64,000 nt of DNA from DTU098 sp964498525 (GTDB lineage: Bacteria; Bacillota; Desulfotomaculia; Desulfotomaculales; Pelotomaculaceae). Position 1 is the stretch's first letter. Each line of letters begins with the position of its first letter. The stretch lies in NCBI GenBank assembly GCA_964498525.1, contig CAZCGU010000007.1, positions 62,001 through 126,000 on the forward strand, written 5' to 3'. Below are positions 17,736 to 26,437 of this stretch, in pieces. The translations under genes and the position numbers were made by a program. The notes under the pieces are model-generated. The model made no database searches. It was not told the DNA's origin and saw only the letters and a list, made by a program, of their open reading frames with translations.

Positions 17736-18455
17736 TTAAGTACCGTTGTTTTTCAAACGGCATTTAACGAAAATGTCCTGCAGACGGGGGATAAGCTCAG
17801 ACTGGCTTTTAACATGGATCAGGTACCTGGGCACATGCTGCCCCTCACTGCCCAGTTCCATCATAAACGGCTCTCCCCAAAAGGCCAGGAGCGCCTCTTT
17901 GGCTTCCTTCTCCACCCCCACATCGATCATCTGGAAGGCGATGCTTTCATCAATATTGCACCATACCGGCTCCTGCACCTTGTCATAACCGCGGCATTTT
18001 ATAATTTTGGGCAGGATATCCCGTTCCCACGCTTCTTTCATGGACAGGTCCATAACAAAAAATATTTTGGTTGTTTTGGAACTCTCAATAGAAATCCTCA
18101 GCAACCTGTCAAATAGCTCCTGGGAGCGAAACATTGTGCAGCAGGTGTTAAACCACCACACATCACCCCTGTTTTTCAGGGCGAACTCCTCGGTGTACCC
18201 CAGGAGTTCCCTGGGTTTAATTAGCTCTACCTCGGAGTCTGTGACCTTAACATTTTTGGCAATAGCCTTGATATCCTCTTTTATCTCCTCGCCCCGCAAC
18301 GCCTCCTGCAGCACATGCAGGGCTAAAAGCATAAGCAGGATGGAGATTACGTAAGTTTCCGGTATGATGCCCAGGTGGTGTAAAATAATTGCAACGGCGC
18401 TGGCAGCGATGATGGCTATAACATCTAAATTTTTTAACACAGCCTTCCATTTCAT
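17736..18455 (-). CDS. Two-transmembrane protein with unknown cytoplasmic domain
   Basis: A 239-residue protein. The ATG at 18455 follows GGGGGGAGGAAAGAAAAATA, a very strong ribosome binding site. Residues about 8-28 (VIAIIAASAVAIILHHLGII) and 31-50 (ETYVISILLMLLALHVL) form two adjacent membrane helices. After a charged linker there is a soluble domain of about 170 residues with WWFNTCCTMFRSQELFDRLL and KTTKIFFVMD. The shape, two helices plus a soluble domain, resembles membrane effectors and sensors of defence loci, but no family is recognised. It lies 130 bases upstream of the CPCC gene on the same strand, possibly co-transcribed. Confidence 0.6.
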   Translation of the reverse strand: MKWKAVLKNLDVIAIIAASAVAIILHHLGIIPETYVISILLMLLALHVLQEALRGEEIKEDIKAIAKNVKVTDSEVELIKPRELLGYTEEFALKNRGDVWWFNTCCTMFRSQELFDRLLRISIESSKTTKIFFVMDLSMKEAWERDILPKIIKCRGYDKVQEPVWCNIDESIAFQMIDVGVEKEAKEALLAFWGEPFMMELGSEGQHVPRYLIHVKSQSELIPRLQDIFVKCRLKNNGT

Positions 18456-18704
18456 TATTTTTCTTTCCTCCCCCCATAACATTGATACTAATTTGTTGAT
18501 TAGACAAAAACCGTGCCGGTACCTCCCGGGTACTGGTGTATTTTCTAAAGATCGCAAGCCGCCGGCGGTGTCATTTGTCCATGGCCCGGAGTAATTTTGC
18601 CCGGGTTACCAAAGGGGGAGACCCAGGAATCCTGTCCTCAATGAGGGGGTAGTAGTGGGCCCGAAAAATAATCCCTGTATGACCGCTTCCCCTGGCCCCA
18701 GGCC

Positions 18705-19748
18705 TTAGAAAACCGGCCAGTAGCGCTCCTGTATCTGCTTGACGTCATCCACGGCATCCTTGACAGCCTTCTTCACCCGCAGGTTTTCATCTATTGGATT
18801 CACCTTCTGGAATTCCCAGGTGACCATGGTATCAACCACCGCCAGCACGCTTTCCCCCAGTGCTTTGGGGGTGTAGCCCCCCTCCAGCACAAAAACTGCG
18901 GCGCCGCCGCAGCAGCTGCCCGCTATTTCCAGGACAACCGCCGCCAGCCGGGCGTAGCCGGTCCCGGACATATTCATTTGCCCGATATAGTCATCGGCGT
19001 GGGTGTCCATACCTGCCGAAACAAGTACCAGTTCGGGGTTATAAGCGTTGGCTGCGGGCTGCAGGATTTGCCGGAAGACGAATTCGTAGTCGTCATCATT
19101 ACACCCCCTGGGAAGCGGTACATTGATATTGAAACCCGCCCCTTTCCCTTTTCCCGCGTTGTTGGCTTGTCCGGTACCGGGGAAATTCCATTCCCGGTGC
19201 ACTGAAAAATAAAGGACTGAACTGTCTTCATAGAATATTTCCTCCGTGCCGTTGCCGTGGTGCTCGTCCCAATCTACCACCAGGATCCTTTCCAGGCCAT
19301 ATTTTTTAGCCGCGTAGCGCGCGCAGACGGCAACATTGTTAAAAAAACAAAACCCCATGGCCGCCCCCGGAGTGGCATGGTGCCCGGGTGGCCGTACCAG
19401 GGCGAAGGCGCTTTCAATTTTTCTCTCCAGGACGGCATCTACTGCTGATAGGGTACCGCCGGCTGCCAGCAGGGCCGTTTCAAAGGTGCCGCTGGAGCCT
19501 GCGTTGTCCCCACCTGAAGTGCCGCCGCCCCGCTGGGAAAAATCCCTGATCCTGTCAACATAAACCGGCCTGTGGACCAGCTCGATTTCTTCCCTTGCAG
19601 CAGGACGCGGCTTTATGGCCACTAACTTTTCCAGCATTCCGGCCCTGGCCAGATAATTATAGCTGTAAGAAACCCGGTAACCGTTTTCCGGATGTGAGCC
19701 TGTGTCGTGGTTTAAATAGGCCGGATCATAAATAAGCCCGGTTTTCAA
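18705..19748 (-). CDS. Class II histone deacetylase-family deacetylase
   Basis: A 347-residue zinc-dependent deacetylase of the HDAC/acetylpolyamine amidohydrolase superfamily. It shows the substrate-channel block LVRPPGHHATPGAAMGFCFF (tandem His, about 118), VDWDEHHGNGT (zinc-binding Asp and His, about 158), SVHREWNFPGTG, LVSAGMDTHADD (zinc Asp, about 245) and VLEGGYTPKAL near the end. The start is TTG 19748, with GAGGGGGG seven bases upstream. Bacterial members remove acetyl groups from polyamines, acetoin-related substrates or proteins; the substrate cannot be told here. It appears monocistronic. Confidence 0.93.
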   Translation of the reverse strand: MKTGLIYDPAYLNHDTGSHPENGYRVSYSYNYLARAGMLEKLVAIKPRPAAREEIELVHRPVYVDRIRDFSQRGGGTSGGDNAGSSGTFETALLAAGGTLSAVDAVLERKIESAFALVRPPGHHATPGAAMGFCFFNNVAVCARYAAKKYGLERILVVDWDEHHGNGTEEIFYEDSSVLYFSVHREWNFPGTGQANNAGKGKGAGFNINVPLPRGCNDDDYEFVFRQILQPAANAYNPELVLVSAGMDTHADDYIGQMNMSGTGYARLAAVVLEIAGSCCGGAAVFVLEGGYTPKALGESVLAVVDTMVTWEFQKVNPIDENLRVKKAVKDAVDDVKQIQERYWPVF

Positions 19749-20029
19749 TTCAACACCCCCCTCGTATAATTTAATTGGTAATACTTTCTTGCCAAATGGC
19801 GTACCCCTTTGAGATAATCAACCCAGGTTGATCAGGATCAGGGGTCCTCTTACACCCTGTAGCTGCTTTTGGCATGACTACTTTTAAAAAGACGGTTTTA
19901 ATGCTTTTACTGAATAATATATTTGCTGACGGTGGTTTAAGAAAAATCAACTTTAATATTAGGGCGGGCTTAGCAGCCGTTGTCATTTAGCCACTTATCG
20001 AAGCGCCTGCAGATTTTTCTGCCATAACT

Positions 20030-20875
20030 CTATGAGTTTTTACCTCCTTCTTCCTCTCTTCTGCCGTAGGGCAGGGGGATGAACTGAACTGACGGCCGGC
20101 GTTGGGGAGGCTGCGGATATAAATCCATCAAAAAGTAGATATCTTCCGATAAGCCGACGGTGACAGGGAGTCCCATCTGTTTAAGCTGTTCACTGTCGAT
20201 GGGGTAGTCATGGGTCCAGTTCCCGCCTGACAGCAGTACCGCCAGTTCCCTGGCCCGTGCCTCCTCCATTTTGTCGGACAGGATATAATGGACAAAATCC
20301 CTGACCTGGGTTATTGCTTTGGCAGCCATTTCAGCCAGCATCAGGGTCCTGTCCTCAATTTTGTCCTTATCCTTCTGGCGGACTACTTCCAAGATCGATA
20401 CCGCCGGGAATTCCCCCAATTGAGGGTCCACCGGCCCTAAAACCGCGTTTTCGTCCATTATTATTTCATCCGCAGCCAGCGAGATCATCGTACCGCCGGA
20501 CATGGCATAGTGAGGAACAAAAACAGTTACCCTGGCCGGGTGTCTCTGGAGCGCCCGGGCGATTTGCTCCGAGGCGAGGACGAGCCCTCCCGGTGTGTGG
20601 AGCAGCAGGTCTATGGGCATGTCGTCCGGGGTCAGGCGGATGGCCCGGAGCAGCGCTTCCGAGTCTTCGATGTTAATGTACCTTGACAGCGGTATGCCCA
20701 GCAGGCTCAGCATCTCCTGCCTGTGTATCAGCGTTATTAACCTTGACTTGCGCTTGACCTCGATCTTGCGGATAAGCCTCATCCTCATAATTTCCAGGCG
20801 CTGCTGTTTCAAGACGGGTACGAGGGCCATTAACAATAATAGCACCCAAATAATTCCCGAAAAATTAAACTGCAT
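20030..20875 (-). CDS. Membrane-anchored SDH/SppA-like serine protease (ClpP fold)
   Basis: A 281-residue protein with one N-terminal membrane helix (about 5-23, IIWVLLLLMALVPVL) and a Crotonase/ClpP-fold domain of the serine dehydrogenase-proteinase (SDH) family. Key parts are LLLHTPGGLVLASEQIA (oxyanion region, about 90-106), AMSGGTMISLAADEI (nucleophile Ser in MSGG, about 125) and DENAVLGPVDPQLGE (about 143). The ATG at 20875 follows AAAGGAGGCG. Such proteins are thought to process or degrade membrane-associated substrates. A 281-base gap with no gene separates it from the deacetylase gene. Confidence 0.9.
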   Translation of the reverse strand: MQFNFSGIIWVLLLLMALVPVLKQQRLEIMRMRLIRKIEVKRKSRLITLIHRQEMLSLLGIPLSRYINIEDSEALLRAIRLTPDDMPIDLLLHTPGGLVLASEQIARALQRHPARVTVFVPHYAMSGGTMISLAADEIIMDENAVLGPVDPQLGEFPAVSILEVVRQKDKDKIEDRTLMLAEMAAKAITQVRDFVHYILSDKMEEARARELAVLLSGGNWTHDYPIDSEQLKQMGLPVTVGLSEDIYFLMDLYPQPPQRRPSVQFIPLPYGRREEEGGKNS

Positions 20876-21507
20876 ACTGATGACGCCTCCTTTCCTTATT
20901 TAATCATTTTTTACCCCATTAGCTTCTAAAAAGCAATTAAAAATTACTAAATAATCTTAATATTATTTAACATAAGCACATTTTATTGAAGTAAACAGGG
21001 GGGGCAAATCTTGCCCGGCTATGAAAAGCAACAAATAACCGCGTACCCTATGCACAAAAAGGGGTTTGCGGCTTCTTAAGCCGATTCATGGGGGAAGGGG
21101 TGGCTACTTAACATGGAAATAATATTTAATCTAACTGATTAGAGGAATAAATCATGGACTATAACCGGTATTGGGGCTCTGACAAACCGTTTTAATAGAC
21201 CCTGGGTGGTAAATTTGGTTAAGCAAAAACAATTTATTGTTGCAGGATGTTAATCCCGGGGGGTAAACAAGGCCATGACTGGGATAATTTAAGATTTGAA
21301 AGGTAAATAGCAGTCTTAAAAAGAAAGCAAGCGAAAAAGGGGTACAATCACACATTATGCGGGTGGGGTATTTTCATTTGAGGAATGATGGGGTGTAAGG
21401 TCCCCTGGCAGCAGAGACATACTCTATTCGTTTTTCCCGGATGAAGCCAAAGGAGTACTTGTTTGCAAAGGTTTCCAGCTTTTTTTGCTCCCCGGATAGC
21501 TATTTCA

Positions 21508-21606
21508 TGGTATAATCATATGTAAGTATCGAGTAGCACCGGATAACACCAGTTATTTTCCTGCAATATCCCCGGAAACAAGTTGTTTGCGGGGATATTT
21601 TTTTGA
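21508..21606 (+). ncRNA. Candidate small RNA with own promoter and terminator
   Basis: An extended -10 promoter, TGG followed by TATAAT (21508-21516), would start a transcript near 21523. About 80 bases later a very strong terminator ATATCCCCGGAAAC...GTTTGCGGGGATAT ends in TTTTTTT (21563-21604). No reading frame with a ribosome binding site fits between them. The neighbouring genes run on the other strand, so the terminator does not serve them. The rest of the 20876-21681 gap shows no gene. Confidence 0.5.
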
Positions 21607-21681
21607 GGTGCAGGGGAAAGTACAGGGGGGCAGGTTTCCTTTCCCCCCTTTCCCAATTTGATGACCCGGGCTGTTCCCCTC

Positions 21682-22641
21682 TTAAATTACCTCCGCGTAT
21701 TTAAGGTCGCCCTTGAGCAGATCCTTCGCCTTCAGCCAGGTGAGCACGTCGTTGACATTTTTTTCGGTTGGCAGCTGGAGCGCTGTGTAGTGCTGCACCT
21801 GATAGTTCCCGGCAATTTGTTCCGGGATGTTGCAATTGCTCACCAATAAACCCCTGAATTGCTCGGGGTCTGCGTTGATGTCTTCCGTCGCCCTGGCATA
21901 AGCCTTATAAAAACCGGCTATGGCGTCCGCCTTTTCGCTGAGCGCCCGCTCTGTCATGACGTAGACAGATTGCGAAAGATTTTCGCCGGTGGTATCGTCG
22001 GCGATTACCCTGGCGCCCCGGGCCACGGCGTTGGAGATGTGGGGATCCGGCACGGTGATGGCGTCAATCTGGTTGTTTAAGAGCATTTCGACCCTTACCG
22101 GTATTTTAGCCACGGTAATCTTTTTGACGTCGGAGGGACTCATCCCGGCCTGGGCCAGAATACCGTCCGTTACATATTCGATAATCGAGTTGCTGGAAAT
22201 ACCGATACTTTTTCCCCTTAAGTCCTGTACTGTCCGGATGTCGCTGTTGGGGGCCGCCACGATGGCAAAACGCCCCTCCTGGGGGGTTGAGCCCAGGGCA
22301 ATGGAGGTAATGCGCAAATCCACCCCCGCGCCCTTAAGCATCAGCGCGATCATGATGTCGGTCATCATGCCGTCCAGCTCGCCGGATTGAAAGGTGCTCT
22401 GGAGTTCCACAGGACTTTGCATGGGGATCAGTTCCACCTCCAGGTTTTCAGCGGTAAAATAACCTTTTTCCTGGGCCACCAGGATCGGCAGGTTCTCCTC
22501 GTTCGTTAACGAACCGATTTTCAATTTGGCCGGCGCGTTACCGGCCGTACCCCCAGGTTGTTCCTTTTGAGCGCAGCCGGCGGCCAGGGCCAGCACCAGC
22601 AGCAGGCCGAGCAGCGCGGCCGGCAGAGTTTTAAAGCGCAT
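21682..22641 (-). CDS. ABC transporter substrate-binding lipoprotein (NMT1/SsuA-like)
   Basis: A 319-residue extracytoplasmic solute receptor. ATG 22641 is chosen over 22647 because GGGGAGG lies seven bases upstream of it. A signal peptide ends in the lipobox LALAAGC. The mature part has the NMT1/THI5/SsuA pattern: KIGSLTNEENLPILVAQEKG near the start, then the long GYFTAENLEVELIPMQSP region, LRGKSIGIS and VTVPDPHISNAVARGA. Family ligands are sulfonates, nitrate, taurine or pyrimidine precursors; the ligand here is unknown. It is the last gene of the tetR-ATPase-permease-receptor operon. Confidence 0.9.
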   Translation of the reverse strand: MRFKTLPAALLGLLLVLALAAGCAQKEQPGGTAGNAPAKLKIGSLTNEENLPILVAQEKGYFTAENLEVELIPMQSPVELQSTFQSGELDGMMTDIMIALMLKGAGVDLRITSIALGSTPQEGRFAIVAAPNSDIRTVQDLRGKSIGISSNSIIEYVTDGILAQAGMSPSDVKKITVAKIPVRVEMLLNNQIDAITVPDPHISNAVARGARVIADDTTGENLSQSVYVMTERALSEKADAIAGFYKAYARATEDINADPEQFRGLLVSNCNIPEQIAGNYQVQHYTALQLPTEKNVNDVLTWLKAKDLLKGDLKYAEVI

Positions 22642-22668
22642 TTCCATTCCTCCCCTTTTATTTTGTTA

Positions 22669-23424
22669 TTATAAATGAACCCAGGAACAGAGGACCTTTT
22701 CACAGGCGTCTAAAAGTAAATACAGCAAAAACCCCATCAGGCCCATGGCAATAATTCCGGCAAACATTTTATCGTAAGCCAAACTGCTCCAGGAATTCAT
22801 AATAAAGAATCCGATCCCCTCCCGGGTGGCGTAGGTTTCCACGAGGAACAGCACCGACATGGCCATACCCAGGCCCAGCCTCAGGGATGTTAAAATGGCG
22901 GGCAGGCAGGCGGGGAAATACACATGCCGGTACAGTTCCAGCTCGCCGGCGCGCAGGGACCTGACCGAAAGCACATACTCTTTGGGCAGATTTCTGGCGG
23001 CGTCCCTGGTGGTCACCAGGATTAAATAAAAGATGACCAGGGTAATTAAGACGATTTTAGACATGTTGCCGATCCCCAGCAGGATTAAAAAAACAGGCAG
23101 GAAAACCACCTTGGGTATGGGATAGGTCATATAGATCAAGGGTGCGGAAAACTCATCGGCTTTCTGGTTTTTACCGAGAAACAACCCCAGGGGAACGCCC
23201 AGCACGGTGGCAATGAGCAGGCTTAAAGCGACCCGGTAAAAACTAATGGTCAAATGGGGCATCAGCTCGCCGGGCAATAGCCGGACAAAGCTCTGCAGCG
23301 CCGCCAGGGGGACCGGTAAAGCGGGGGTCCGCAGCAGCAGGGAAAAAATATGCCAGAAAGCAAGGAGGATGGCAGTGGCCAGGAAAATATAGGCGGATTT
23401 TTGGATTAAGTCTTTTGCGTACAT
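22669..23424 (-). CDS. ABC transporter permease (SsuC/TauC-like)
   Basis: A 251-residue inner-membrane permease with about six helices and the BPD_transp_1 fold. The EAA-type loop contacting the ATPase is seen around LPKEYVLSVRSLRAGELELY (about 145-165). LRLGLGMAMSVLFLVETYAT and GIGFFIMNSWSSLAYDKMF are typical of SsuC/TauC. It lies 3 bases after the ATPase gene and 22 before the receptor gene, so all are co-transcribed. Confidence 0.92.
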   Translation of the reverse strand: MYAKDLIQKSAYIFLATAILLAFWHIFSLLLRTPALPVPLAALQSFVRLLPGELMPHLTISFYRVALSLLIATVLGVPLGLFLGKNQKADEFSAPLIYMTYPIPKVVFLPVFLILLGIGNMSKIVLITLVIFYLILVTTRDAARNLPKEYVLSVRSLRAGELELYRHVYFPACLPAILTSLRLGLGMAMSVLFLVETYATREGIGFFIMNSWSSLAYDKMFAGIIAMGLMGFLLYLLLDACEKVLCSWVHL

Positions 23425-23426
23425 GG

Positions 23427-24176
23427 TTAATTTAACCCTCTCAGGCCGGCTCGCAAAGAGTTGGCCAGTTCCAGGAATTCTATCTTGCCCCGGGCGGAAC
23501 AGCCGCCGGCCAGCGGGTTGATATACTCCTTGATGATCGTGCCCGGGCAGGCCGACATCACAAAAATCTTCTGACCTAAAAATACCGCTTCTTCAATGTT
23601 GTGGGTAATCAGCAGGATAGTTAGTTTGGTTTCCTGCCACAGCTCCAGCAGCAGGACCTGCATTTCCTCCCTGGTCAGCGCGTCCAGGGAAGAAAAGGGC
23701 TCGTCCATGAGCAAAAGTTCCGGTTCCAGGACCAGGGACCGGGCAATAGCCACCCTTTGCCGCTGCCCCCCGCTCAACTGAACCGGGTACCTTTTACTTA
23801 AGTCAGACAGGCCCAGCCTGCGCAGGATTCTTTCCGTTTTTTCAGCTATCTCCTGTTTGGAGCAGCCCCTTATTTGCAGGCCCAGGCGGATGTTATCCCC
23901 CACGGTCTTCCAGGGCAGCAAACCGTACTCCTGCAGAATCAAAGCGGTGGCGGCGCACTCTTGCGGTGACCGGCCATTGATCAGCACTGTCCCCCGGTAA
24001 TTCCGGTTCAGGCCGGCTAAAACGCTTAACAGGGTACTCTTGCCGCACCCGGATGGCCCAATCAGCACGCCGATACACCCAAAGGGGAGGGATAAGCTGA
24101 AATCCTTGAGGGCGGGGGTGTGCAGTTTGTTTTGCTTGTAGCTTACTTGCAGGGTTTCTATCGATAAATATTCCAT
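23427..24176 (-). CDS. ABC transporter ATPase (SsuB/TauB-like)
   Basis: A 249-residue nucleotide-binding subunit. Walker A GPSGCGKST is at about 42, the Q-loop ILQEYGLLPWKTVGDNI at about 83, the ABC signature LSGGQRQRVAIARSL at about 138, Walker B LLLMDEPFSSLDALTR at about 160 and the switch His in LLITHNIEEAV. ATG 24176 has GGGGAAGG eight bases upstream. It energises import of the receptor's ligand. The gene sits 15 bases after tetR. Confidence 0.95.
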   Translation of the reverse strand: MEYLSIETLQVSYKQNKLHTPALKDFSLSLPFGCIGVLIGPSGCGKSTLLSVLAGLNRNYRGTVLINGRSPQECAATALILQEYGLLPWKTVGDNIRLGLQIRGCSKQEIAEKTERILRRLGLSDLSKRYPVQLSGGQRQRVAIARSLVLEPELLLMDEPFSSLDALTREEMQVLLLELWQETKLTILLITHNIEEAVFLGQKIFVMSACPGTIIKEYINPLAGGCSARGKIEFLELANSLRAGLRGLN

Positions 24177-24191
24177 CACTTAAACCTTCCC

Positions 24192-24797
24192 CTAAACCTT
24201 TCCCAGGCCCCGCAGGTTAAAGTCAATTATCGTCCGGCAGGCTAGTTCCGCATCCACGGGTTCATCGCTGTTGATCCAGTATAAAATAACTTCCCGGAAG
24301 GCGCCGACAAAGGCAGTGGCGCTTACCCGGGTATCCTGTTCAGGGATTAGCCGTTGCTCCAGCAGTTCGTCCAAATCAATTTTGGTCAGCCGGATTAAAT
24401 CATTGACGATATCCACATACCTGGTGTTAAAAACCAGACTGTTTGGCGGGGTAAGGTCCAGGAGGATGCGGGCCAGGTGTTTTTTATCCAAAAACATATT
24501 GACGCATACTTTCATGGTGGCTTCCAGCTTGTCGAAGCCATTGGTATAGGGGGCCCGTGCCGTTTTGATTTGATCCAGCAATTCCTGGTATATTTCCTTA
24601 AAGATCGTTTCAATCAGGGCGTCCTTATCCTTGAAGTAAAGGTAAAAGGTACCGGTGGCAATACCGGCTTTTTGGGCAATTGACTTTACGGACGCGCCGC
24701 CGGTGCTGGTTGCCAGAAGTTCCCGGGCGGCGCTGAGTATTCTCTTCTTTCGCGATTTTTGTTTTTCCAATGCTCTTTTTGTTTTCTGGTAGACCAT
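24192..24797 (-). CDS. TetR-family transcriptional regulator
   Basis: A 201-residue repressor heading the ABC importer operon. The N-terminal helix-turn-helix (about 18-62) reads RKKRILSAARELLATSTGGA then VKSIAQKAGIATGTFYLYFK, with the usual TFYLYF recognition helix end. The helical C-terminal half would bind a ligand. ATG 24797 follows AAGGAGTCTTTT. A TetR-type operator candidate lies upstream at 24889-24906, suggesting autoregulation of the whole operon. Confidence 0.95.
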   Translation of the reverse strand: MVYQKTKRALEKQKSRKKRILSAARELLATSTGGASVKSIAQKAGIATGTFYLYFKDKDALIETIFKEIYQELLDQIKTARAPYTNGFDKLEATMKVCVNMFLDKKHLARILLDLTPPNSLVFNTRYVDIVNDLIRLTKIDLDELLEQRLIPEQDTRVSATAFVGAFREVILYWINSDEPVDAELACRTIIDFNLRGLGKV

Positions 24798-24807
24798 AAA
24801 AGACTCC

Positions 24808-24869
24808 TTATGACCAGGACAGGGTTAGGTTAAGCGGATGCGGAACTCCTAATGACCTGGGCAGGGTTA
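24808..24869 (-). promoter_or_regulatory. Pair of direct repeats upstream of tetR
   Basis: CTTATGACCAGGACAGGGTTA (24808-24828 on the + strand) and CTAATGACCTGGGCAGGGTTA (24849-24869) are nearly identical 21-base units 41 bases apart, immediately upstream of the tetR ribosome binding site. They may be regulator binding sites or a small duplication. Confidence 0.4.
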
Positions 24870-24888
24870 AATAAAAGGTATAAAAATA

Positions 24889-24906
24889 TGAATGATGGTT
24901 CATTTT
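24889..24906 (-). promoter_or_regulatory. TetR-type operator candidate
   Basis: TGAATGATGGTTCATTTT matches the palindrome TGAATGA-N4-TCATTCA used by FadR/YsiA-type TetR repressors at 12 of 14 defined positions. It lies about 90 bases upstream of the tetR start, in the expected promoter region. Confidence 0.5.
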
Positions 24907-25071
24907 ATGTTTCTAATTTTATTTTGTTAGTTTCACAATGTCAAGTGCCGGATAACCGCGGCGATGAAGATTTTGATGATTTTTCCGGAGGGGGAGTTTT
25001 CCAAAACGCAGGAGAGCTTCTGACAATGACCGAAAAGGAAAAGTCGGCGGCGCTGTTAGCGGCGTCAAGGG

Positions 25072-25239
25072 ATGAAGAGTATAGGTCCCCATGACGTGAC
25101 CCTTGACCCTGCCCGCCGGATAGTAAAACGCGAACACTGCCGTAAGCGGTTAACTGGCATCCTAACCAAGCAGGGCCTGGTTCCCCCGGGGGAAGCAGGT
25201 ATTAGCTATTCCCAGGTTCTGCAGGAAGCGTTAGAATAA
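25072..25239 (+). CDS. Small hypothetical ORF (possibly a fragment)
   Basis: A 55-codon frame beginning MKSIGPHDVTLDPARRIVKR and ending GISYSQVLQEALE. Its composition looks protein-like, but the ribosome binding site is weak and no family is recognised. It may be a leftover of a longer gene. Otherwise the 24907-25332 gap shows nothing. Confidence 0.25.
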   Translation: MKSIGPHDVTLDPARRIVKREHCRKRLTGILTKQGLVPPGEAGISYSQVLQEALE

Positions 25240-25332
25240 CCAAATTTTAAAAAACCTCCCCCGCGCCTTTTTTAGTTCTTGCCTGACAAACAGCTGCCGG
25301 CCCAATACGTTATGTTTAAATGAACGAAGGGA

Positions 25333-25371
25333 TTTACCGTAATTTATCGAAATATGGATAATGTGGGAATA
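25333..25371 (+). promoter_or_regulatory. Conserved upstream element shared with the HMA-like operon, copy 2
   Basis: Second copy of the element at 6376-6414, ending 52 bases before the cas6 start codon. Its position suggests a promoter or leader element of the cas operon. Confidence 0.45.
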
Positions 25372-25423
25372 CTGTAAATATAACTGCTTAAAAACGAACA
25401 TTTTATGTAAAGGGGCCTGTTTA

Positions 25424-26386
25424 ATGTCGCATAGCTTTCATGTGGCCAAGTATGTATTGTCTTTAGAGGCGGGCAGGCAGGGCCTTTCCTTGCCGCCCTA
25501 CAAGGGTTCGACCTTGAGGGGAGGCTTTGGCGCCGTCTTCAAGCGCATAGCATGCTCCTTACCGCACACCGGCTGCGGGGCCTGCCTGCTGAAATCAAGC
25601 TGCCCTTACGCCTACATTTTTGAAACAGCGCCGCCGCCGGGCTCCGGGGCGCTGCGCAACTACTCCAGCATTCCCCGCCCGTTTATCCTGGAACCGCCGC
25701 TGGAAACTAAGACAGAATACGCGCCGGGCGAAAAATTGTCTTTCAATTTGGTCCTGGTTGGCAGGGCAATCGGTTATCTGCCTTATTTTATTGTTGCTTT
25801 TCGGGAACTGGGTGAAATAGGCATCGGCCGGCAGCGCAAAAAATTCCGGTTGGATGAGATCAGGGCGATCAACCCGGTCAGCGGCGCCAGTGAAATAATT
25901 TACCAGGCGACAGAGCAGTTGATCAGGAATATGGAACCGGCCTGGATCGTTGATGCCAATAAGCTAACAAAGCCGGCGCCGGATATCCCGGCTGTCAGGC
26001 GTACGGTCCTGGAGTTCCAGACGATGACCAGGCTGAAATTTGAGGAAAAGTATGTCCAGCGAGTGGAGTTCCATATACTGATGCGCAGCCTTTTGCGCCG
26101 TCTTTCATCACTGGCTTATTTCCATCACGGCTGGGAACCCGTGCTTGACTTTACCGGCTTGATTGAGCGCGCGGCCGCGGTGCGCCTGGCCCGGGACCAA
26201 ACCAGGTGGGTGGACTGGGAACGCTACTCCGCGCGCCAGGATAGTAAAATGAACATGGGCGGCGTCGTCGGCCGGGTTACATATGAGGGAAATTTAAGTG
26301 AATTTATGCCCCTGCTGCGGCTAGGTGAGCTAACCCATGTAGGGAAGGGGGCGGTGTTCGGGATGGGGAAATTTATCATAAATTAA
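25424..26386 (+). CDS. cas6: CRISPR repeat endoribonuclease Cas6
   Basis: A 320-residue RAMP protein of the COG5551-type Cas6 family that cuts CRISPR transcripts inside the repeat. The start MSHSF at 25424 has AAAGGGG upstream; the frame extends further up without a better site. The N-terminal part has PPYKGSTLRGGFGAVFKRIA followed by the Cys cluster CGACLLKSSCPYAYIFE (about 50). The C-terminal glycine-rich motif GELTHVGKGAVFGMGKF (about 300-317) is typical. It is the only cas6 in the region, so it probably matures crRNAs for both the type I-B and the III-D effectors. The nuclease His cannot be fixed by eye. Confidence 0.92.
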   Translation: MSHSFHVAKYVLSLEAGRQGLSLPPYKGSTLRGGFGAVFKRIACSLPHTGCGACLLKSSCPYAYIFETAPPPGSGALRNYSSIPRPFILEPPLETKTEYAPGEKLSFNLVLVGRAIGYLPYFIVAFRELGEIGIGRQRKKFRLDEIRAINPVSGASEIIYQATEQLIRNMEPAWIVDANKLTKPAPDIPAVRRTVLEFQTMTRLKFEEKYVQRVEFHILMRSLLRRLSSLAYFHHGWEPVLDFTGLIERAAAVRLARDQTRWVDWERYSARQDSKMNMGGVVGRVTYEGNLSEFMPLLRLGELTHVGKGAVFGMGKFIIN

Positions 26387-26437
26387 GGAAATACATGTTG
26401 ACATTTCTAACTCATAGGAGAGCTATTATGTGCGTGT

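Noticed and set aside
19771..19986. Minus-strand 71-codon frame between the deacetylase and protease genes
   Set aside because: Low-complexity Lys/Pro-rich frame without a ribosome binding site; treated as intergenic.
24919..25137. Minus-strand 72-codon frame upstream of tetR
   Set aside because: No ribosome binding site, no family, and it overlaps a regulatory region.
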